Of a stretch of 8,926 nucleotides of DNA, positions 5,960 through 8,926 are shown piece by piece (position 1 is the first letter of the stretch; each line of letters opens with the position of its first letter). Under the pieces are notes generated by a model. The model was not told the DNA's origin, searched no databases, and saw only the letters and a program-made list of their open reading frames with translations. The position numbers were made by a program, and so were the translations under genes. The stretch covers positions 1 through 8,926 of the forward strand of contig DYON01000104.1 in assembly GCA_020720525.1 (NCBI GenBank). Direction: 5' to 3'. This DNA comes from Acetofilamentum sp. GTDB lineage: Bacteria; Bacteroidota; Bacteroidia; Bacteroidales; DTU049.

Positions 5960-6455
5960 ATTTCTACTTCTTGTTGCCGTTTCTTTTGTTGCATTTGCTT
6001 GCAGCAAATACGACGATGGTCCTGCCCTTAGTTTTAGGAGTGCCGAAAAACGTTTGTCGGGTCTTTGGGAAATTCAATCGCTCAAAATTGAAAGTATCGA
6101 CTACCATTCGGCTTACATGGCCGATTCGGTTTATTTGCGTTTTGTGATTTCGGGAACCAAAGAACAACTCTACATCTATCTTGTAGAAGAGAGCAAAAGT
6201 TCGTCGCATTTGAGTACATCGGCTCTCGTGTTGGGCGATAAAAACAAAACGCTCATATTTGGGCTTCCCGATTATTCCATGTACACCAACATTACCGCAC
6301 CACTTTTCGAATTGGTTCCGGCCTTCAACACCGAACACACATGGGATGTGAGCCGCTTATCGATGTACGATTTGTGGATGAGTACCACCCACAACGATTC
6401 GTTGTACGAATTGGAATTTCACAAAATTGAACCCTATATATTAAACCAACAATAA
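5943..6455 (+). CDS. Small Bacteroidetes-type lipoprotein with lipocalin-like fold
   Basis: 170 residues from the ATG at 5943, chosen over an in-frame ATG at 5913 because it puts a classic signal peptide at the very N-terminus: MKKINRFLLLVAVSFVAFAC with Cys20 as the lipidation site. It overlaps the end of phoH by 17 bases in another frame, implying translational coupling. The mature part starts SKYDDGPALSFRSAEKRLSG and continues LWEIQSLKIESIDY; this pattern (DDGPxxSFRSxxxRLxGxW) recurs in small Bacteroidetes lipoproteins that look like one-domain lipocalin-like beta barrels. The rest alternates in beta-strand fashion and is rich in aromatic residues. No catalytic motif is visible and the function is unknown. 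It sits between two cytoplasmic housekeeping genes and ends 4 bases before purC. Confidence 0.85.
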   Translation: MKKINRFLLLVAVSFVAFACSKYDDGPALSFRSAEKRLSGLWEIQSLKIESIDYHSAYMADSVYLRFVISGTKEQLYIYLVEESKSSSHLSTSALVLGDKNKTLIFGLPDYSMYTNITAPLFELVPAFNTEHTWDVSRLSMYDLWMSTTHNDSLYELEFHKIEPYILNQQ

Positions 6456-6459
6456 TTGT

Positions 6460-7395
6460 ATGAAAGACCTTGTTTCAACCAATTTTCATTTTAGTCCCGA
6501 ACAGGACGTTTACCGCGGCAAAGTTCGCGATGTGTATCGTGTAAACGATATCTTAATTATGATTGTAAGCGATCGTATTTCGGCTTTCGATGTGGTTTTG
6601 CCACGCGGAATTCAATACAAAGGTCAGGTTCTCAATCTGATTGCCGAAAAGTTTCTCGATGCTACAGCCGATATTGTTCCAAACTGGAAACTGGGTGTGC
6701 CACATCCAAGTGTGATGGTTGGACGCTATGCCGAACCATTCAAAGTAGAAATGGTTGTGCGTGGTTACCTCACCGGACACGCTTGGCGCGAGTACAAAGC
6801 AGGCAAACGTTCCATTTGCGGCGAAGCTATGCCCGATGGAATGATTGAAAATCAGAAATTTGCTCGTCCCATCATTACTCCAACTACCAAAGCGTCGGTT
6901 GGTCACGACGAAGATATTTCGCGCGAAGAGATTGTTAATCAGGGTCTTGTAAGCGAAGCCGATTATGCTCAACTCGAAGATTATACACTCAGATTGTTTG
7001 CCCGAGGAACCGAAATAGCGGCGCAAAAAGATTTGATTTTGGTTGATACCAAATACGAATTTGGCAAAATCGGAAACGAAATTGTTTTGATCGACGAAAT
7101 TCATACTCCCGATTCGTCGCGCTATTTCTATCTCGAAGGTTACGAGCAGCGTCAAGCTACAGGACTAGCTCAGAAGCAACTTTCGAAAGAATTTGTTCGC
7201 GAATGGCTGATGGAAAATGGTTTTCAGGGAAAAGATGGCCAGCAAGTTCCAGAAATGAGCGATGCATTTGTTCAAAGTGTAACCGACAGATATATTGAGC
7301 TTTACGAAAGTATCACTGGCGAAAAATTCAACAAAATTTCACTCGAAAATGTTGCAGCCGATATCGATGCTACAGTGAAGCAGTTTTTGAAATAG
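6460..7395 (+). CDS. purC: Phosphoribosylaminoimidazole-succinocarboxamide (SAICAR) synthase
   Basis: A complete 311-residue cytosolic enzyme joining CAIR and aspartate with ATP to give SAICAR in de novo purine synthesis. It is of the longer (about 300-residue, yeast Ade1-like) form rather than the 240-residue E. coli form. Signatures: GKVRDVYRV (20-28, nucleotide-binding loop), SDRISAFD (37-44), YKGQVLN (53-59), VVRGYLTGHAWREY (99-112), TPTTK (140-144), DTKYEFG (196-202) and DEIHTPDSSRY (212-222), the last two being the PROSITE-type SAICAR synthase regions. No motif is damaged. It begins 4 bases after the lipoprotein stop, so it is the last gene of the phoH operon. Its end is 9 bases from the convergent rlmF stop, with no obvious terminator in between. 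No purine riboswitch is seen upstream, as it lies within an operon. Confidence 0.96.
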   Translation: MKDLVSTNFHFSPEQDVYRGKVRDVYRVNDILIMIVSDRISAFDVVLPRGIQYKGQVLNLIAEKFLDATADIVPNWKLGVPHPSVMVGRYAEPFKVEMVVRGYLTGHAWREYKAGKRSICGEAMPDGMIENQKFARPIITPTTKASVGHDEDISREEIVNQGLVSEADYAQLEDYTLRLFARGTEIAAQKDLILVDTKYEFGKIGNEIVLIDEIHTPDSSRYFYLEGYEQRQATGLAQKQLSKEFVREWLMENGFQGKDGQQVPEMSDAFVQSVTDRYIELYESITGEKFNKISLENVAADIDATVKQFLK

Positions 7396-7404
7396 CGGTC
7401 GAAT

Positions 7405-8370
7405 CTATCTCCACCTTGCCTGTATCCAATTTTGTTGCTGTTCTTGGCTCAAAAATGTCCAAGCAACAATGCGGCTGATTTTGTTGCCATGACTCATTGG
7501 AATGGTTTTCACCTCTATTGCTTCCGATTTTTTGAGAGTGCTATAAACACTTCTCAAATTCGATTGTTTCGAAATGAGCGTGGAAAACCAAAAACACGAA
7601 GCAGCGAATTGTTTGCTTTGCAATATGGTGTTATGCACAAAAGCTTCTTCGCCTCCTTTGCACCACAATTCGTTGTTTAGCCCGCCGAAGTTTAGCGATG
7701 TTCGAGCCATTCGTTTGTCGTTTAAATTGCTCAACTTCCGCAGATTGCCTTTCTGGGCTTCGTCGGACGAAGCATGAAATGGAGGATTGCAAATAGTTAA
7801 ATCGAATAGCTCGTTGGGCCGAATAATTCCGCGAAAAATATCGTTCGAGTTTGCTTGGATACGAATTTCTACATTATTTTTCAGACTGGAATTGGCTTCA
7901 ATTATTTTAGAAGCCGATTGTATGGCTTCTGGTTCAATATCGGAGCCCACAAACGACCACTCATATTCTATATGACCAATTATCGGATAGATGCAATTGG
8001 CTCCAACTCCAATATCGAGGCATTTGATCTGATTGCCAACTGGAATTTTATCTCCGCTAGAGTTGCCCAACAATTCGGCAATACGATGAATATAATCGGC
8101 TCGGCCAGGTATTGGCGGACATAAATAGCCTGTAGGAATACTCCAGCTTTCAATTCCGTAGTGATGTTTCAGCAATGCTTTGTTGAGCGAAAGCACTGCC
8201 CGAGCATTTGCAAAATCGATCGATTCGTTGTTGTATTTGTTTAAATGAACAAACGGCGCCAGTTCGGGATAACTGCCAATAAGCATTTCGAAATTGTATC
8301 GTTCGCGATGCTTGTTTCTTGGATGCAATCCCGATTTTTCTTTTGGAAATTCTTTCTTGTCGTTTGGCAT
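7405..8370 (-). CDS. rlmF: 23S rRNA (adenine(1618)-N6)-methyltransferase
   Basis: A complete 321-residue SAM-dependent methyltransferase of the RlmF (YbiN) family, which methylates N6 of A1618 in 23S rRNA. Diagnostic segments: the N-terminal LHPRNKHRERYNFEML (15-30), the SAM-binding loop CLDIGVGANCIYPIIG (117-132), the acidic motif GSDIEP (142-147), the N6-adenine catalytic motif NPPFH (195-199), and the family-specific LNFGGLNNELWCKGGE (226-241). The end, PMSHGNKISRIVAWTF, also fits. The ATG at 8370 is the only start that retains LHPRNKH with a short basic leader. It is a single-gene unit, convergent with purC, with a candidate promoter at 8421-8454. Confidence 0.95.
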   Translation of the reverse strand: MPNDKKEFPKEKSGLHPRNKHRERYNFEMLIGSYPELAPFVHLNKYNNESIDFANARAVLSLNKALLKHHYGIESWSIPTGYLCPPIPGRADYIHRIAELLGNSSGDKIPVGNQIKCLDIGVGANCIYPIIGHIEYEWSFVGSDIEPEAIQSASKIIEANSSLKNNVEIRIQANSNDIFRGIIRPNELFDLTICNPPFHASSDEAQKGNLRKLSNLNDKRMARTSLNFGGLNNELWCKGGEEAFVHNTILQSKQFAASCFWFSTLISKQSNLRSVYSTLKKSEAIEVKTIPMSHGNKISRIVAWTFLSQEQQQNWIQARWR

Positions 8371-8420
8371 TGCTTGGTTATGTGTGCTGGAGTTTGCTCA
8401 TCAGAACGAGCTTTATTTTT

Positions 8421-8454
8421 CAAAGATAGAACGAATTATTTTAGGGAGAACCAA
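8421..8454 (-). promoter_or_regulatory. Candidate Bacteroidetes-type promoter for rlmF
   Basis: TATCTTTG on the minus strand (8428 down to 8421) is an exact TAnnTTTG -7 box. The nearest -33-like TTG is at 8454-8452, with 23 bases between, at the long end of the normal range. It would give a leader of about 40-45 bases. Confidence 0.35.
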
Positions 8455-8641
8455 TGATATGCCTTTCGCAAAAGAAAAAAAGTGGTGTCATGCTGAGACC
8501 ACCAACAAAACGCGTTTTGCAACCAAAATGAAAAATGACAAAAAATCAAAAGTCATCCTGATGAAGTTGAAAACGCATTTGATGATTAATTTTCTTAAGA
8601 CTTTACCATCCCATACAATCCTAATATAGACGCAAACAAAT

Positions 8642-8717
8642 CCTCTTCTTCGTCCCATCGGGACGACATATTGGTAAACAAAAAAGATAAAAAATACGTC
8701 CCGTAGGGACGCAACGG
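8642..8717 (-). repeat. Bipartite palindromic (BIME-like) element, copy 3, inverted
   Basis: Palindromes CGTCCCATCGGGACG (8651-8665) and CGTCCCGTAGGGACG (8697-8711) with a 31-base A-rich spacer. Read on the minus strand it matches the element at 3458-3532 from CCGTT through both palindromes to AAGAAG, including the T-rich spacer and ACCAATAT. Here both palindromes have full 6-base arms, so this is the best-preserved copy. Sequence differences lie mostly in the spacer and loops, as expected if the paired structure is under selection. Confidence 0.75.
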
Positions 8718-8789
8718 TCGAAAAAATTCTTCAGCTCACTCACCTTCCGAGTCATCGGAAGTATCAAGTGGTAAAAATATACTCTAAAC

Positions 8790-8832
8790 CCGCTTTTCGT
8801 CATCCTGATGGCGATCAGGATATGGAAAGCGG
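8790..8832. repeat. 43-bp imperfect palindrome (REP-like)
   Basis: Outer arms CCGCTTT (8790-8796) and AAAGCGG (8826-8832), a 5/4-base internal loop, and inner arms ATCCTGAT (8802-8809) and ATCAGGAT (8814-8821) around a GGCG loop. It resembles the GTCATCCTGA...TCAGGAT type of interspersed repeat that I recall from Bacteroidetes genomes. No T-run follows, so it is not an obvious terminator. Confidence 0.65.
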
Positions 8833-8885
8833 ATATTGGAACTTTGTAAGATATTTTTTGTTGCCAGCCTCTTAGATTCTGAAAT

Positions 8886-8926
8886 GAGGCTGTCTCAAAA
8901 CAAAGTTCACGTTACGACATTTCATC
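8886..8926. mobile_element. Possible insertion-sequence terminus at the right edge
   Basis: GAGGCTGTCTCAAAA (8886-8900) resembles the terminal inverted repeats of some IS families (for example IS1182-like). No transposase is visible because the window ends 26 bases later. AGCCTC (8866-8871) and GAGGCT (8886-8891) also form a 6-bp inverted repeat across the putative boundary. Speculative. Confidence 0.2.

Larger units (their letters stand above)
8371..8926. other. Gene-free, palindrome-rich region upstream of rlmF
   Basis: No convincing gene is seen in 556 bases; short ORFs here, such as 8621-8803 on the minus strand, are translations of the palindromic element. Besides the rlmF promoter it contains an imperfect palindrome with arms GTGGT/ACCAC (8482-8502), the perfect 12-mer palindrome AAAACGCGTTTT (8507-8518), GTCATCCTGATG at 8552-8563 and again at 8799-8810, an inverted copy of the bipartite element, a 43-bp palindrome and a possible insertion-sequence tip at the right edge. 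Confidence 0.65.

Noticed and set aside
5540..6007. 155-residue minus-strand ORF across the phoH/lipoprotein junction
   Set aside because: Shadow of two well-supported plus-strand genes; no motif.
7396..7404. Bidirectional terminator between purC and rlmF
   Set aside because: Only 9 bases separate the stops and no GC-rich inverted repeat spans them.
8621..8803. Minus-strand 60-residue ORF containing VPTGRIFYLFCLPICRPDGTKK
   Set aside because: It is read through the inverted bipartite palindromic element; both VPTGR and RPDGTKK are the translated palindromes.

Overview
The window looks like chromosomal DNA from a member of the Bacteroidetes. The evidence is the gene content (a large surface-type lipoprotein with a glycosidase architecture, and a divergent DUF62 gene next to phoH and purC), several matches to the Bacteroidetes-type -7 box TAnnTTTG upstream of genes, weak Shine-Dalgarno signals, and intergenic palindromic repeats of the GTCCCTACGGGAC kind. 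Genus and species cannot be told from this window.

Layout. (1) Positions 1-1662, minus strand: the first 554 residues of a lipoprotein with a jelly-roll carbohydrate-binding-like module, a GH20b-like module and the start of a GH84-like catalytic barrel; it runs off the left edge. (2) 1792-3399, plus strand: a 67-residue ORF that matches only the N-terminus of aspartase/fumarase enzymes, then, 6 bases later, a complete MATE-family multidrug/Na+(H+) antiporter. (3) 3400-4166: no convincing gene, but a repeat-rich island with a perfect 233-bp tandem duplication, bipartite palindromes, two kinds of 28-bp imperfect palindrome with the same geometry, and traces of a degenerate third unit. (4) 4167-4943, minus strand: a DUF62/SAM hydroxide adenosyltransferase family protein that starts with TTG and appears to lack the family's Asp-Arg-His triad. 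(5) 5009-7395, plus strand: a tight operon of phoH, a small lipoprotein and purC. (6) 7405-8370, minus strand: rlmF, a 23S rRNA m6A methyltransferase, convergent with purC across 9 bases. (7) 8371-8926: a second gene-free island full of palindromes, including an inverted copy of the bipartite element from island 3, and possibly the tip of an insertion sequence at the right edge.

The genes are mostly ordinary housekeeping and envelope functions: purine synthesis (purC), RNA metabolism (phoH, rlmF), efflux (MATE) and glycan degradation (GH84-like). No defence system, CRISPR array, tRNA or rRNA was found. The most unusual material is the repeat family shared by the two gene-free islands, the orphan aspartase N-terminus, and the DUF62 protein with its altered active site. 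Family assignments are from recognition of motifs, not from a database search.
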